In this document: positions 39,337 through 48,421 of the stretch, in pieces
Numbering within the stretch: the stretch's first letter is position 1
Layout of the letters: the number at the start of each line of letters is the position of its first letter
Assembly (NCBI RefSeq): GCF_000429045.1
Contig: NZ_AUBC01000001.1
Coordinates: forward strand, 3,744 to 67,743
From: Salinarimonas rosea DSM 21201
Lineage (GTDB): Bacteria; Pseudomonadota; Alphaproteobacteria; Rhizobiales; Beijerinckiaceae
Reading direction: 5' to 3'
DNA length: 64,000 nucleotides
The notes under the pieces: model-generated
Databases searched by the model: none
What the model was told of the DNA's origin: nothing
Seen by the model: the letters and a program-made list of their open reading frames with translations, nothing else
Position numbers and translations under genes: made by a program

Positions 39337-40908
39337 ATGACGCACCGCAGCCCCGACGCCGCGCCCTGGTGGCGAAGCGCCGTCGTCTACCAGATCTACC
39401 CGCGCTCCTTCCAGGACACGACCGGGGACGGCGTCGGCGATCTCGCCGGAATCGCGCGCCGCCTCGATCACGTGGTGGCGCTGGGCGTCGACGCGATCTG
39501 GATCTCGCCGATCTACCCCTCGCCCATGAAGGACTTCGGGTACGACGTCGCCGACTATTGCGCCGTCGACCCGCTCTTCGGCACGCTCGCCGACTTCGAC
39601 GCGCTCGTCGCCGCCGCGCATGCGCGCGGGCTCGCGGTGCTGCTCGACTTCGTGCCGAGCCACACCTCCGACGAGCACCCCTGGTTCCGCGAGAGCCGAT
39701 CCTCGCGCGAGAACGCCAGGCGCGACTGGTACGTCTGGGCCGATCCCGCGCCCGGCGGCGGGCCGCCGAACAACTGGCTCTCCGAGTTCGGCGGGCCGGC
39801 CTGGAGCCTCGACGAGGCGACCGGCCAGTACTGGCTCCACATCTACCTGCGCGAGCAGCCGGCGCTGAACTGGCGCAATCCGGACGTCCAGGCCGCGATG
39901 CTCGACGTCATGCGCTTCTGGTTCGACCGGGGCGTCGACGGCTTCCGGGTGGACGCGGTGGAGCATCTCGTGCCCTCCGCCGCGCTCACGGACAACCCGC
40001 CGGACCCGGCGTGGCGGCCCGGCATGCAGGAGGCGCGCGCGCTGCACCGCGCCTACACCGCCCACCAGCCGGAAGTGTTCGACGCGGCGCGCGCCATGCG
40101 CCGGGTCGCGGGCGAGTACGCGCCCGAGCGGCTCCTGATCGGCGAGGCCTACGGCACGCTGCCCGAGGTGATGGCATATTACGGCGGCGAGGGGCTCGAC
40201 GGCTTCCAGCTGCCCTTCAACTTCCAGCTGATCTTCGCCGAGTGGCGGGCCGAGAGCATCGCGAGCATGGTCGAGGGCTACGAGGCGGCGCTGCCGGCGG
40301 GCGCCTGGCCGAACTGGGTGATGGGCAACCACGACCGCCCGCGCATCGCCGGGCGGATCGGCCCCGCGCAGGCGCGCGTCGCGGCGATGCTGCTCATGAC
40401 GCTGCGCGGCACGCCGACGATCTACCAGGGCGAGGAGCTCGGCATGGTCGACGTGCCGATCCCGCCGGAGATGGCCCACGACCCGATGGAGAAGAACGCG
40501 CCGGGCCAGGGCTTCGGTCGCGATCCCGTGCGGACGCCGATCCCGTGGGAAGACGGGCCGAAGGCGGGCTTCACCACGGACGAGCCGTGGCTGCCCATCG
40601 GCGGCGCGCCGCCGGTCTCGGCGCAGGCGGCCGACCCCGGCTCGATGCTGGCGCTCTACCGGCGTCTCACGGCGCTCCGACGGGCGGAGCCGGCGCTGTC
40701 GCTCGGATCCTACCGCACCCTCGCCTGCGCCGACGACGTGCTGGTGTTCGAGAGGCGTCACGGCGAGCGGCGGCTCGTCGTCGCGCTGAACTTCGCGGAT
40801 GCGGAGCGGCCGCTCGCGCACGAGGGGCCGGTGCTGCTCTCGACCCATGCCGGAGACCGCGTCGCGGGCCGGCTCGCCCCGAACGAGGGGCGCGTCATGG
40901 AAGGGTGA
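39337..40908 (+). CDS. GH13 alpha-glucosidase
   Basis: This cytoplasmic enzyme should cleave alpha-glucosidic bonds of small oligosaccharides. The 523-residue product has the GH13 TIM-barrel marks VVYQIYPRSFQD, GFRVDAVEH (D206 nucleophile), LLIGEAYG (E270 acid/base) and GNHDRPR (D333). The QIYPRSF start and absence of a signal place it in the oligo-1,6-glucosidase/AglA-like group (GH13_23/30 type). Subfamily assignment is uncertain. GGAG lies eight bases before the ATG. It stands alone, not beside the sugar ABC operon at 10.6-17.8 kb, although the substrate could be shared. Confidence 0.9.
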   Translation: MTHRSPDAAPWWRSAVVYQIYPRSFQDTTGDGVGDLAGIARRLDHVVALGVDAIWISPIYPSPMKDFGYDVADYCAVDPLFGTLADFDALVAAAHARGLAVLLDFVPSHTSDEHPWFRESRSSRENARRDWYVWADPAPGGGPPNNWLSEFGGPAWSLDEATGQYWLHIYLREQPALNWRNPDVQAAMLDVMRFWFDRGVDGFRVDAVEHLVPSAALTDNPPDPAWRPGMQEARALHRAYTAHQPEVFDAARAMRRVAGEYAPERLLIGEAYGTLPEVMAYYGGEGLDGFQLPFNFQLIFAEWRAESIASMVEGYEAALPAGAWPNWVMGNHDRPRIAGRIGPAQARVAAMLLMTLRGTPTIYQGEELGMVDVPIPPEMAHDPMEKNAPGQGFGRDPVRTPIPWEDGPKAGFTTDEPWLPIGGAPPVSAQAADPGSMLALYRRLTALRRAEPALSLGSYRTLACADDVLVFERRHGERRLVVALNFADAERPLAHEGPVLLSTHAGDRVAGRLAPNEGRVMEG

Positions 40909-40945
40909 CGCGGCCCCCTCGCCGCAGCGGAGGACGGGCGTCGTG

Positions 40946-41968
40946 CTACCCCTTCGCCTCCTCCACCACCTTCCGCGAGATCAGCTCCCCCGCCACGTCG
41001 GCGATCTTCGGGCGCTCCAGCGCCACGAAGGGCAGCGGGCGGCAGACGGCGATGGCGGCCAGCCCGAAGCGGGCGGTCATGATGCCGTTGAGCACCCCCT
41101 CCCCCAGCCGGGCCGAGATCCGCGCGGCGATGCCGAGCCCCAGCGCCTGCTGCATCAGCCCGTCGCCCACCGCGACGCCGCCGGTCACCGTGAGATGCGT
41201 CAGCGCCGCGCGCATCAGGCGCAGGAAGCCCAGCATGCCCGGCCGCGCGCCGTAGATCGCGGAGACGCGGCGCAGCACGCGGGCGGCGTTGAAGATCACG
41301 AAGCCGACGTCGATCGCGGCGCGCGGCGACAGCGCCGTGACCAGCGAGACCTGCTTCGCCGCGTCCGCCACCGCCCGGGCGGCGCGGTCGTCGAGGTCGG
41401 CGAGGAGCTCGCGCTCGGCGATGGCGAGGCGGTCCTCCGCATCGAGGATCTCGTCCGCCACCTCGGCGATCCGGCCCCGGGCCCGCGCGGTTTCCGGCCG
41501 CGCCGCGTAGAGCGCGACGACCTCCGCGACGACCCGCTTCGCCGCCTCGCCGTCGCGGGCCTCGCGCGCGGCGAGCGCCCGCTCGCGCAGCGCCTCGATC
41601 TTGCGCTCGCGCCACAGGCCGACGAGCTCGCGCCCGACGAGCACCGCGAGCGCGAGGAGCGCCAGGACCAGCGCCGCGAGCCCCACCCAGCCGAGCCACG
41701 GCGCCGCCTCGAACAGGCCGCGCACCAGGCTCTCGGCGGCGAGCCCGAGCGCCAGCGCGACGAGGGCGGACACGGAGGAGAGCAGCATGCCGCCCCAGGG
41801 CAGCCCGCGCTTGCGCCCCATCGGCACCGGCGTGCCGTCGGCGGCGTCGAGGATCTCTTCGGGCTGGACCTCCACGCGCACGCGCGCGGGCCGATCCACC
41901 GCCTCGCCCGTGCGGGTCTCGGCGACGTCGGGATCGTCCAGGCGGAAGGCGCGGGGCTTGCGGGACAT
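40946..41968 (-). CDS. ycjF: YcjF-type (TIGR01620, DUF697) membrane protein
   Basis: The 340-residue product has two neighbouring membrane segments (about 58-80 and 88-112), a charged helical region and a C-terminal DUF697-like domain with GLMQQALGLGIAARISARLGEG. It matches the YcjF/TIGR01620 family, which is typically encoded after ycjX and is linked to phage-shock/envelope stress genes in enterobacteria. Its function is not established. The start at 41968 (MSRKPRAFRLDDP) is supported by typical family N-termini. It follows ycjX by 29 bp. Confidence 0.85.
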   Translation of the reverse strand: MSRKPRAFRLDDPDVAETRTGEAVDRPARVRVEVQPEEILDAADGTPVPMGRKRGLPWGGMLLSSVSALVALALGLAAESLVRGLFEAAPWLGWVGLAALVLALLALAVLVGRELVGLWRERKIEALRERALAAREARDGEAAKRVVAEVVALYAARPETARARGRIAEVADEILDAEDRLAIAERELLADLDDRAARAVADAAKQVSLVTALSPRAAIDVGFVIFNAARVLRRVSAIYGARPGMLGFLRLMRAALTHLTVTGGVAVGDGLMQQALGLGIAARISARLGEGVLNGIMTARFGLAAIAVCRPLPFVALERPKIADVAGELISRKVVEEAKG

Positions 41969-41997
41969 CGGGTGCGGTCTCCCAAATGCCGGGCGGG

Positions 41998-43485
41998 TCA
42001 GGCCAGGCGGTCGCCGATCAGGAACTCGATCGCCCGGTCGAGCCGGATATGCGGCAGGCGCGGCGCGCGCCCGCCGGGGTCGGGCTTGGGCTCGGGCGGG
42101 CGGAAGCGTGGGAAGCGCAGGGAGCCCGGCGGCACCGCGCCCTCGAGCACGGCGGCGGCGCGCTCGGGCAGCTCGCCGGGGAACACCGCGGCGCGCGTGT
42201 TCCCGTCGAAGACCTCGCCGTCGATCGTCTCGCCGGCCTCCGGCACGCCGGCCACCGCCTCGAGCCGGGCGCCGTGCTCGTGCACCAGCGTCTCCTGGGT
42301 GGCGCGCACGGAGGCGAGCGCCACCGTGCCGACCTTGGCGCCGGCCGACTCGCCGCGCTTCACGGCGCGCTCGACGAGGAGGCGCAGCACCGCCTCGAGC
42401 CGGGCGTGGCTGGTCTGGTGGACGTGATCGGCCTTGGTCGCCGCGAACAGGACGCGCTCGGCACGCGGGGCGAACAGGCGCGAGACCAGTGTGTTGCGGC
42501 CCGACCGGAAGGCGAGCAGCACCCGGTCGAGCGCCCGCTCCAGCTCCGCCAGCGCGCCGGGCCCGCCGTCGATCGCCGCGAGCACGTCGACGAGCACGAT
42601 CTGCCGGTCGATGCGCTGGAAGTGCTCGCGGAAGAACGGGCGCACCACGTGGTGCCGATACGCCTCGTAGCGCCGCTCCATCAGGGCGCCGAGGCTCCTC
42701 GGTTTCGGCCGCGCGCCCGGCGCGAGGCGCAAGGGGGCGAAGGTGAGCGCGGGCGAGCCCTCGAGATCGCCGGGCATCAGGAAGCGTCCCGGCGGCGTCG
42801 TCGCCACCGCCTCCGGCCCGGCGCGCAGCGCGACGAGATAGTCCTTGAAGGCGGCCGAGAGCCCGGCGATCGCCGGCTCGTCCGGCTCGGCATCGGGGTC
42901 GATCGCGGCGAGCGCCGCGAGGAAGGGCCCGGCGAGCGGCGCGCGGTCGGGCCGCGTCGCGCCCTCGAGCACCTCGCGCGACCACTCGCCGAAGTCCTGG
43001 TCGAGGAGCGCGAGATCGAGCAGCCATTCGCCGGGATAGTCGACGATGTCGAGATGCAGCCGCGCCGGTCCCGAGCGCCAGGCAGCGCGCCCGCGCTCGT
43101 AGTCGATGTCGACGCGCAGCTCGCTCACGCGCGAGGTGGATTGCGGCCAGCGGCGCGCCTCGGCCAGCATGCGCAGATTGTCCTCGTAGGCGAAGCGCGG
43201 CACGGCGTCGTCCGGCTGCGCCGCGAGACGAGCGCGGCGGATGCGACCCTCGTGCGAGGCCCGGAACGCGGGCAGCGGGACGTTCTGCACGAGGTTGTGC
43301 ACGAGCGCCGTCGTGAACACCGTCTTGCCCGAGCGCGCGAGCCCGGTCACCCCGATGCGCACGCCGGGATCGACGGTGCGCGACGCGTAGTCCCCGAGGC
43401 TCGCGAGGACGTCGTAGGCGCTGGAGGCGAAGGAGGGTGCGGGCACGCGGGCGAACCGGACAGATGGAAGGACGCTCGCCCTCAC
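41998..43485 (-). CDS. ycjX: YcjX-type P-loop NTPase (DUF463)
   Basis: The 495-residue product has the Walker A motif GLARSGKT (48-55) in VRIGVTGLARSGKTVFTTALVHN. The DUF463 blocks LHLDIVDYPGEWLLDLALL, DYLVALRAGPEA and IVLVDVLAAIDGGP follow, with FAATKADHVHQ near residue 350 as a likely NKxD-like motif. YcjX proteins are ancient GTPases of unknown role, genetically linked to the phage-shock response in gammaproteobacteria. It is first in a two-gene operon with the YcjF homologue. Upstream lies the tandem-repeat array. Confidence 0.88.
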   Translation of the reverse strand: MRASVLPSVRFARVPAPSFASSAYDVLASLGDYASRTVDPGVRIGVTGLARSGKTVFTTALVHNLVQNVPLPAFRASHEGRIRRARLAAQPDDAVPRFAYEDNLRMLAEARRWPQSTSRVSELRVDIDYERGRAAWRSGPARLHLDIVDYPGEWLLDLALLDQDFGEWSREVLEGATRPDRAPLAGPFLAALAAIDPDAEPDEPAIAGLSAAFKDYLVALRAGPEAVATTPPGRFLMPGDLEGSPALTFAPLRLAPGARPKPRSLGALMERRYEAYRHHVVRPFFREHFQRIDRQIVLVDVLAAIDGGPGALAELERALDRVLLAFRSGRNTLVSRLFAPRAERVLFAATKADHVHQTSHARLEAVLRLLVERAVKRGESAGAKVGTVALASVRATQETLVHEHGARLEAVAGVPEAGETIDGEVFDGNTRAAVFPGELPERAAAVLEGAVPPGSLRFPRFRPPEPKPDPGGRAPRLPHIRLDRAIEFLIGDRLA

Positions 43486-44157
43486 TTAAGGACGAAAGAG
43501 CGATTTCCCAAGCGTCTCGCTCCTCCCCCGTCGGGGGAGGTGGATCGGCGCCGAAGGCGACGAGACGGAGGGGGTGCGCCGGCAGGTGCACTTCGGCGAA
43601 GCCGAAATCGGCACGCGCCGAGCCGCGGGACCCCGCCCCTGGCTCGCTCCGCGAGCCGTCCCCGCCCCGATGGGGCGGGAGCAGGCTTGCCGCATCGCTC
43701 GTTCCCCGTCGGGGAGGTGGATCGGCGCCGAAGGCGACGAGACGGAGGGGGTGCGCCGGCAGGTGCACTTCGGCGAAGCCGAAATCGGCACGCGCCGAGC
43801 CGCGGGACCCCGCCCCTGGCTCGCTCCGCGAGCCGTCCCCGCCCCGATGGGGCGGGAGCAGGCTTGCCGCATCGCTCGTTCCCCGTCGGGGAGGTGGATC
43901 GGCGCCGAAGGCGACGAGACGGAGGGGGTGCGCCGGCAGGTGCACTTCGGCGAAGCCGAAATCGGCACGCGCCGAGCCGCGGGACCCCGCCCCTGGCTCG
44001 CTCCGCCAGCCGTCCCCGCCCCGATGGGGCGGGAGCAGGCTTGCCGCATCGCTCCTCCCCCGTCGGGGGAGGTGGATCGGCGCCGAAGGCGACAAGACGG
44101 AGGGGGTGCGCCGGCAGGTGCACTTCGGCGACAGCCGAAACCACCACCCGCCCGCCC
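43486..44157. repeat. Intergenic tandem array of a 177-bp repeat
   Basis: The motif GTGGATCGGCGCCGAAGGCGA recurs at about 43540, 43717, 43894 and 44072, giving a period of 177-178 bp. There are three complete units and a fourth partial one. The middle units are nearly identical. Each unit contains its own CCCCGTCGGGG palindrome and a GCCCCGATGGGGC palindrome. The module is related to the element at 15112-15308. Open frames through the array are repetitive artefacts. No gene is supported in the region. Confidence 0.9.
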
Positions 44158-44676
44158 CTAGGGTGCGGACGCCAGCCCCTTGGGCGTCACGAAGCGCTCC
44201 AGCCGGCCTTCCCGCGGCACCACGTCGGCCCAGCTCTCGGCGTCGAGGTCGATCACCGCGATGGCAGCCGTGGGGAACTTCTCGCGCAGGCGGGCGAAGG
44301 CGTAGCGGTCGCCGAAGCCGACGAGGCTCGTCGCCAGGTCCTCCATGCCGGGATTGTGGCCGATCACGAGGAGCGTGCGCACCGTGTCCGGCGTCTCGCG
44401 CACGACGCCCAGCAGCCGCTCGGCGGCCGCCTCGTAGATGCGCGGCTCCTCGCGGGTCTCCACCGGGCCGATGGCGGCGCCGGCGAGCGCGAAGGTCTCC
44501 TGTGTCCGTCGGGCCGAGGAGACGAGCACGAGATCGGGCAGGAGCGCCTCGGCGGCGAGGTAGGCGCCCATGCGCGGGGCGTCGGCGCGGCCGCGCGCGT
44601 CGAGCGGGCGGTCGTGGTCGCCGACCCCGTCGGGATAGGCGGACTTGGCGTGGCGGAAGAGGATCAGGCGTCTCAT
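44158..44676 (-). CDS. sixA: Phosphohistidine phosphatase SixA-like protein
   Basis: The 172-residue product is a small histidine-phosphatase-superfamily member. Catalytic H9 lies in LFRHAKSAYPD, H107 in VIGHNPGMEDL, and the arginine of SSARRTQETF is also conserved. The RHAKS motif and short length fit SixA, which removes phosphate from phosphohistidine proteins. Its target here is unknown. The 177-bp repeat array begins right after its stop. Confidence 0.9.
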   Translation of the reverse strand: MRRLILFRHAKSAYPDGVGDHDRPLDARGRADAPRMGAYLAAEALLPDLVLVSSARRTQETFALAGAAIGPVETREEPRIYEAAAERLLGVVRETPDTVRTLLVIGHNPGMEDLATSLVGFGDRYAFARLREKFPTAAIAVIDLDAESWADVVPREGRLERFVTPKGLASAP

Positions 44677-44725
44677 GCTCCCGGTGTAGCACGCGCGCCG
44701 GGCTCCCGGGAAACCCCCGCCGTCG

Positions 44726-45847
44726 TCACGCGTCGAGCCGCACCCAGCCGCCGCCCTCGCGGGCGGAGCGGGCTATCGCATGGATCACCCGCTCGATGCC
44801 GAGCGCCTCCTCGAAGTCCGGCGAGGCCCGCCCGCGCCCGGCGATGGCGCGCAGGAGGCCCGCGACCTCGATCGTCTTCTGGTCGTTGAAGCCGAGCCCG
44901 TGGCCCGGCGCCGGTGTGAAGGCGCCGTAGGGCTCGTGGGCCGGGCCGGTGAGAATGGTGCGGAAGCCGTGGCGCGAGCGGTCGGGCTCGGCCTGGAAGA
45001 GCTGGAGCTCGTTCATCCGCTCCTGGTCGAAGGCGATCATGCCCGCCGACCCGTGGATCTCGAAGGCGAGGCGTCCCTTGCGGCCCCACGCCGCCCGCGA
45101 GGTTGTGAGCATGCCCGCCACCCCGCTCTCGAAGCGCACGAGCGCGGTCGCCACGTCCTCGTTCTCGACGGGCCCCTCCCCCGTCCCGTCCGGCATCGGG
45201 CGCGTCGCGTGGACCGTCTGCATGTCGGCGCACAGCGTGCGGATGGGACCGCACAGCGCCTGCGCGAGGCTCACCAGGTGGCAGCCGAGGTCTCCCAGGG
45301 CGCCGAGCCCCGCCTCGTCGGACCGGCAGCGCCACGACCAGGGCAGCGCCGGATCGGCCATGTAGTCCTCGTCGACGATACCGCGGAACTGGACGATGCG
45401 CCCGATCGCGCCCTCCGCCACGAGCCGCTGCGCGTGCTGGAAGGCGGGGTTCTTGAGGTAGTTGTAGCCCACCTGGGTGACGACGCCGGCCTCGGCCGCC
45501 GCCGCCGCCATCGCCTCGGCTTCCTCCAGCGTCAGCCCGAGCGGCTTCTCGCAATAGACGTGCTTGCCGGCGGCGAGTGCCGCGAGCGCCATCTCGCTGT
45601 GGAGCCTGTTGGGTGTCGTGATCGAGACGAGGTCGACCGCCGGATCGGCGACGAGGTCGCGCCAATCGGCGGTCGCCCGCGCGAAGCCGAACTGCCGGGC
45701 GAAGCGCTCCGCCGCCTCGGCCGGCGTGTCGCACAGAACGGCGAGGCGCGGCGCCGCCACGTCGCCGAACACCGCGCTCACCGCCCGGTAGGCGAGCGCA
45801 TGGCACTTGCCCATGAACCCCGTCCCGATCAGCCCGACCCCGACCAT
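44726..45847 (-). CDS. Gfo/Idh/MocA-family oxidoreductase
   Basis: The 373-residue product has the N-terminal Rossmann motif GLIGTGFMGKCHALAYR and the catalytic EKPLGLTLEEA segment. GALGDLGCHLVSLAQALCG lies in the C-terminal domain. AGGAGG lies five bases before the ATG at 45847. It follows iolG by 65 bp in the same direction and is therefore likely part of the inositol regulon. It may act on a stereoisomer or oxidised inositol, or on another sugar acid, but the sequence does not decide this. Confidence 0.88.
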   Translation of the reverse strand: MVGVGLIGTGFMGKCHALAYRAVSAVFGDVAAPRLAVLCDTPAEAAERFARQFGFARATADWRDLVADPAVDLVSITTPNRLHSEMALAALAAGKHVYCEKPLGLTLEEAEAMAAAAAEAGVVTQVGYNYLKNPAFQHAQRLVAEGAIGRIVQFRGIVDEDYMADPALPWSWRCRSDEAGLGALGDLGCHLVSLAQALCGPIRTLCADMQTVHATRPMPDGTGEGPVENEDVATALVRFESGVAGMLTTSRAAWGRKGRLAFEIHGSAGMIAFDQERMNELQLFQAEPDRSRHGFRTILTGPAHEPYGAFTPAPGHGLGFNDQKTIEVAGLLRAIAGRGRASPDFEEALGIERVIHAIARSAREGGGWVRLDA

Positions 45848-45912
45848 CACCGCCTCCTGGAAACCATCGATGCCGCGCGCTTCGCGGTGCACCTCCCCGG
45901 GGGGAGGCGGGG

Positions 45913-46914
45913 TCAGCCGATCTCGGAGACCGCCACGGTGCGGCCCTCGCGCACCGAGAGGAGCGCGGCCTCCGCCAGGATCAGCGCGGCCAGGCCGTCG
46001 GCGCCGCCCGGCGAGATCGGCGCGCCGTCGCGCAGCGCCGCGACGAAGGCGGCGATCTCGTTGGCGTAGGCCTGGGTGTAGCGGGTCATGAAGAAGTCGT
46101 AGAGCGGCGGGCGGGTGAAGCCGCGCGCGTCGGCGACCTCGATCATCGCCGGGCGCTGGTTCTCCGCCGCCACCATGCCCTTCGAGCCGTGCACCTCGAT
46201 GCGCTGGTCGTAGCCGTAGGCGGCGCGGCGCGAGTTCGAGACGATCACCTGCTTGCCCGACACCGTCTCGAGCACCAGGCTCGCGCTGTCGAAGTCCCCC
46301 GCCTCGCCGATCGCCGGGTCGACCATCACCGCCGCGCGGGCGGTCACCCGATCGATCTCCTCGCCCATCAGGAAGCGGGCCATGTCGAAGTCGTGGATCG
46401 TCATGTCCCGGAAGATCCCCCCCGATGCCTCGATGTAGGAGATCGGCGGCGGGCCGGGGTCGCGGGAGGTGAGCGTCGCCATCTCCGGTGTGCCGATCCG
46501 CCCGGCCGCGATCTGCGCCTTCAGCGCCATGAAGGAGGGGTCGAAGCGGCGGTTGAAGCCCAGCATGAACGGCGTGCCGGTCTCCTCCACCACCGCGAGG
46601 CAGGCGCGCACGCGGGCGAGCGACAGGTCGATCGGCTTCTCGCAGAAGATCGCCTTGCCGGCCCGGGCGAAGCGGCCGATCAGGTCGGCATGCGTGTCGG
46701 TGGGCGTGGCGACGATGACGGCGTCGATGTCGTCCGCCGCCTCGATCGCCTCGATCGTGCGCACCTCGCCGCCGTGCTTGCGCACGAGCGCGTCCGCCGC
46801 GTCGGCGACGGGGTCCGCCACGGCGACGAGCCGGGCGCCCTCCACCGCGGCAACCGCAGCACCGTGGACCTTGCCGATACGGCCCGCGCCGAGAAGCCCG
46901 AAACGGATGGCCAT
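45913..46914 (-). CDS. iolG: Inositol 2-dehydrogenase IolG
   Basis: This enzyme oxidises myo-inositol to scyllo-inosose with NAD, the first step of the pathway. The 333-residue product has GLLGAGRIGKVHGAAV, VATPTDTHADLI, the catalytic lysine in CEKPIDLSL, GFNRRFDPSF and GGIFRDMTIHDFDMARFLMG, all typical of IolG. The start at 46914 follows a purine-rich GGGAGGAGAAGG stretch. A GGAA-N6-TTCC site lies 37 bp upstream, between this gene and the divergent iolR. Confidence 0.93.
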   Translation of the reverse strand: MAIRFGLLGAGRIGKVHGAAVAAVEGARLVAVADPVADAADALVRKHGGEVRTIEAIEAADDIDAVIVATPTDTHADLIGRFARAGKAIFCEKPIDLSLARVRACLAVVEETGTPFMLGFNRRFDPSFMALKAQIAAGRIGTPEMATLTSRDPGPPPISYIEASGGIFRDMTIHDFDMARFLMGEEIDRVTARAAVMVDPAIGEAGDFDSASLVLETVSGKQVIVSNSRRAAYGYDQRIEVHGSKGMVAAENQRPAMIEVADARGFTRPPLYDFFMTRYTQAYANEIAAFVAALRDGAPISPGGADGLAALILAEAALLSVREGRTVAVSEIG

Positions 46915-46951
46915 GCCTTCTCCTCCCTGCTCGCGGCGTGGCCGCGAAAAT

Positions 46952-46965
46952 GGAATTTTCATTCC
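46952..46965. promoter_or_regulatory. IolR operator-like site between iolG and iolR
   Basis: GGAATTTTCATTCC is an exact match to GGAA-N6-TTCC, the palindrome reported (from memory) for rhizobial IolR. It lies in the 110-bp divergent region and could control both iolG and iolR. Confidence 0.7.
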
Positions 46966-47024
46966 ACGATGCTTGCGCGTCGCGACGGGGGCTGTCAAGG
47001 TCCGCGGGAGGAGCCGACAGTGCC

Positions 47025-47840
47025 ATGAAGCCGACCCCACCCAGCGATTTCGAGGATCTGCGCCAGCGCCTGGCGGCGATGCACGACGGCCTGCCCAAGC
47101 GGCTGCGCCAGTGCGCCGCCTACGTCCTGCGCGAGCCCGACCGGATCGCCTTCGACACGGTGGCGGAAGCCGCGGCCGCGGCCGAGGTTCCGCCGTCCGC
47201 CATGATCCGCTTCTCGAAGCTCGTGGGCTATTCCGGCTATTCCGAGATGCAGCGCGTCTTCCGGGCGCGGCTCTCCAATGTCTGGCCGGACTACTCGACC
47301 CGCCTCACCCGGCTCAAGACCGCCGGCGCAGGCAGCCCGGAGAGCGTGCTCGCGGAGTTCGCGGAAGTGTCGCGCTCCTCGATCTCGCGGATGGCGCTCG
47401 CGCTCGAGCCGGAGCGGCTGCAGGAGGCGGTGCGCCGGCTGGCCGAGGCGCGGATCGTCCACGTGGTGGGCCTGCGCCGGGCCTTCTCGGTCGCCGCCTA
47501 TCTCGCCTATTCCTTCGAGAAGGTGGGGCGCCCCACCATGCTGCACGACATGGCGGGCCGGCTCGACCACGGCGGCATGCTCGCCCCCGACGACGCGCTC
47601 CTCGCCATCTCCTTCGCCCCCTACACGCCCGAGACCGTGGCGCTCGCCCAGCACGCCAAGGCGCGCGGCCTGTCCGTGATCGCCATCACCGACAGCCAGT
47701 TCTCCCCGCTCGCGCCCCACGCCGACGTGCTGCTCGGCGTCGACGAGCTCGACTTCGGCGCCTTCCGCTCGCTGGCGGCGACCTTCTGCCTCGCCGCGAC
47801 GCTGGCGGTGGCGACGGGAGCCGCGCTGGAGGGGGGCTGA
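47025..47840 (+). CDS. iolR: RpiR-family regulator of inositol genes (IolR-like)
   Basis: The 271-residue product has an N-terminal RpiR helix-turn-helix (about 20-85, with DTVAEAAAAAEVPPSAMIRFSKLVGY). A C-terminal SIS sugar-phosphate-binding domain follows (about 130-250, with VHVVGLRRAFSVAAYLAY and APDDALLAISFAPYTPET). Rhizobial IolR belongs to this family and represses iol genes until an inositol-derived phosphate binds. The start at 47025 follows GGGAGGAG. GGAA-N6-TTCC-like sites lie before iolG and before the ABC-transporter genes, consistent with a local repressor. Confidence 0.85.
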   Translation: MKPTPPSDFEDLRQRLAAMHDGLPKRLRQCAAYVLREPDRIAFDTVAEAAAAAEVPPSAMIRFSKLVGYSGYSEMQRVFRARLSNVWPDYSTRLTRLKTAGAGSPESVLAEFAEVSRSSISRMALALEPERLQEAVRRLAEARIVHVVGLRRAFSVAAYLAYSFEKVGRPTMLHDMAGRLDHGGMLAPDDALLAISFAPYTPETVALAQHAKARGLSVIAITDSQFSPLAPHADVLLGVDELDFGAFRSLAATFCLAATLAVATGAALEGG

Positions 47841-47898
47841 CACGTCCGATGCCGCGACGCCGGCCCCCGCCGGCACACGGCGAGAGGGGCGTACGGGG

Positions 47899-48243
47899 TC
47901 AGGCGACGGGGGTCTGCTGATGCTGGATCAGTGTCCAGCGGCCCTCGTCGGCGCGGTAGGTCGACGTGCACAGGCAGCGGTACGGCTCCGCACCCTCCCG
48001 GCGCCCTTCCGCGCCGTACCCGAGCACGACCACGTCGTCGCCGGCTCGCGCCAGGATCCTGTCGTGCATGCGCACCGATGACCAGCGGGGCGCGTGCTCG
48101 ATGCTCCGGAGGATGTCCGGGACCCGCAGCAGGCCCATGCCGGGAAACGCCATGACGCATCCCTCGTGAAGCGTCTCGCGATAGAAGGAGGGGCCGTCCA
48201 GCCAGAAGCGCTCCTCGAGTGCCCAAGCAGCGTCGTCGTTCAT
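47899..48243 (-). CDS. NTF2-like (DUF4440/SnoaL-type) protein
   Basis: The 114-residue product looks like a small NTF2-fold protein of the DUF4440 type: ALEERFWLDGPSFYRETLHEGCVMAFPG at the start, ARAGDDVVVLGYGAEG in the middle, and a CTSTYRADEGRWTLIQHQQTPV ending. Such proteins bind small ligands or act as isomerases, but no function can be assigned. The start at 48243 follows GAGG. It is oriented opposite to the flanking inositol genes and its promoter overlaps the region of the two IolR-like sites. Confidence 0.65.
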   Translation of the reverse strand: MNDDAAWALEERFWLDGPSFYRETLHEGCVMAFPGMGLLRVPDILRSIEHAPRWSSVRMHDRILARAGDDVVVLGYGAEGRREGAEPYRCLCTSTYRADEGRWTLIQHQQTPVA

Positions 48244-48372
48244 CGTCGACCTCGCATCCGCGCGCCCCCTCGGGCGAATCGAACAAGTCCGCCGGCCGTC
48301 GTCAAGCGACGGGCAGGCGCCGCATGGTCCCGCCGGCGGATCGCGGCACGGTCGCCTCGAGCGCGGCCTGGC

Positions 48373-48386
48373 AGAATTTTCGTTCC
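48373..48386. promoter_or_regulatory. IolR operator-like site upstream of the inositol ABC genes (1)
   Basis: AGAATTTTCGTTCC matches GGAA-N6-TTCC at seven of eight fixed positions and closely resembles the exact site before iolG. It lies about 150 bp before the solute-binding gene. Confidence 0.5.
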
Positions 48387-48421
48387 ATTTCGATCGGAAT
48401 GAACTTGCCGTGCCGCGATAT

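Noticed and set aside
43482-44161. Repetitive open frames and a CRISPR-like look of the tandem array
   Set aside because: The period of 177 bp, near-identity of the entire unit and absence of unique spacers or cas genes exclude CRISPR. The frames are products of the repeat.
40946-44692. A single 1248-residue protein reading through ycjF, the ycjX region and the repeat array
   Set aside because: The ycjX frame is clearly the coding one in the middle. Only the last 340 codons match a family, starting at 41968.
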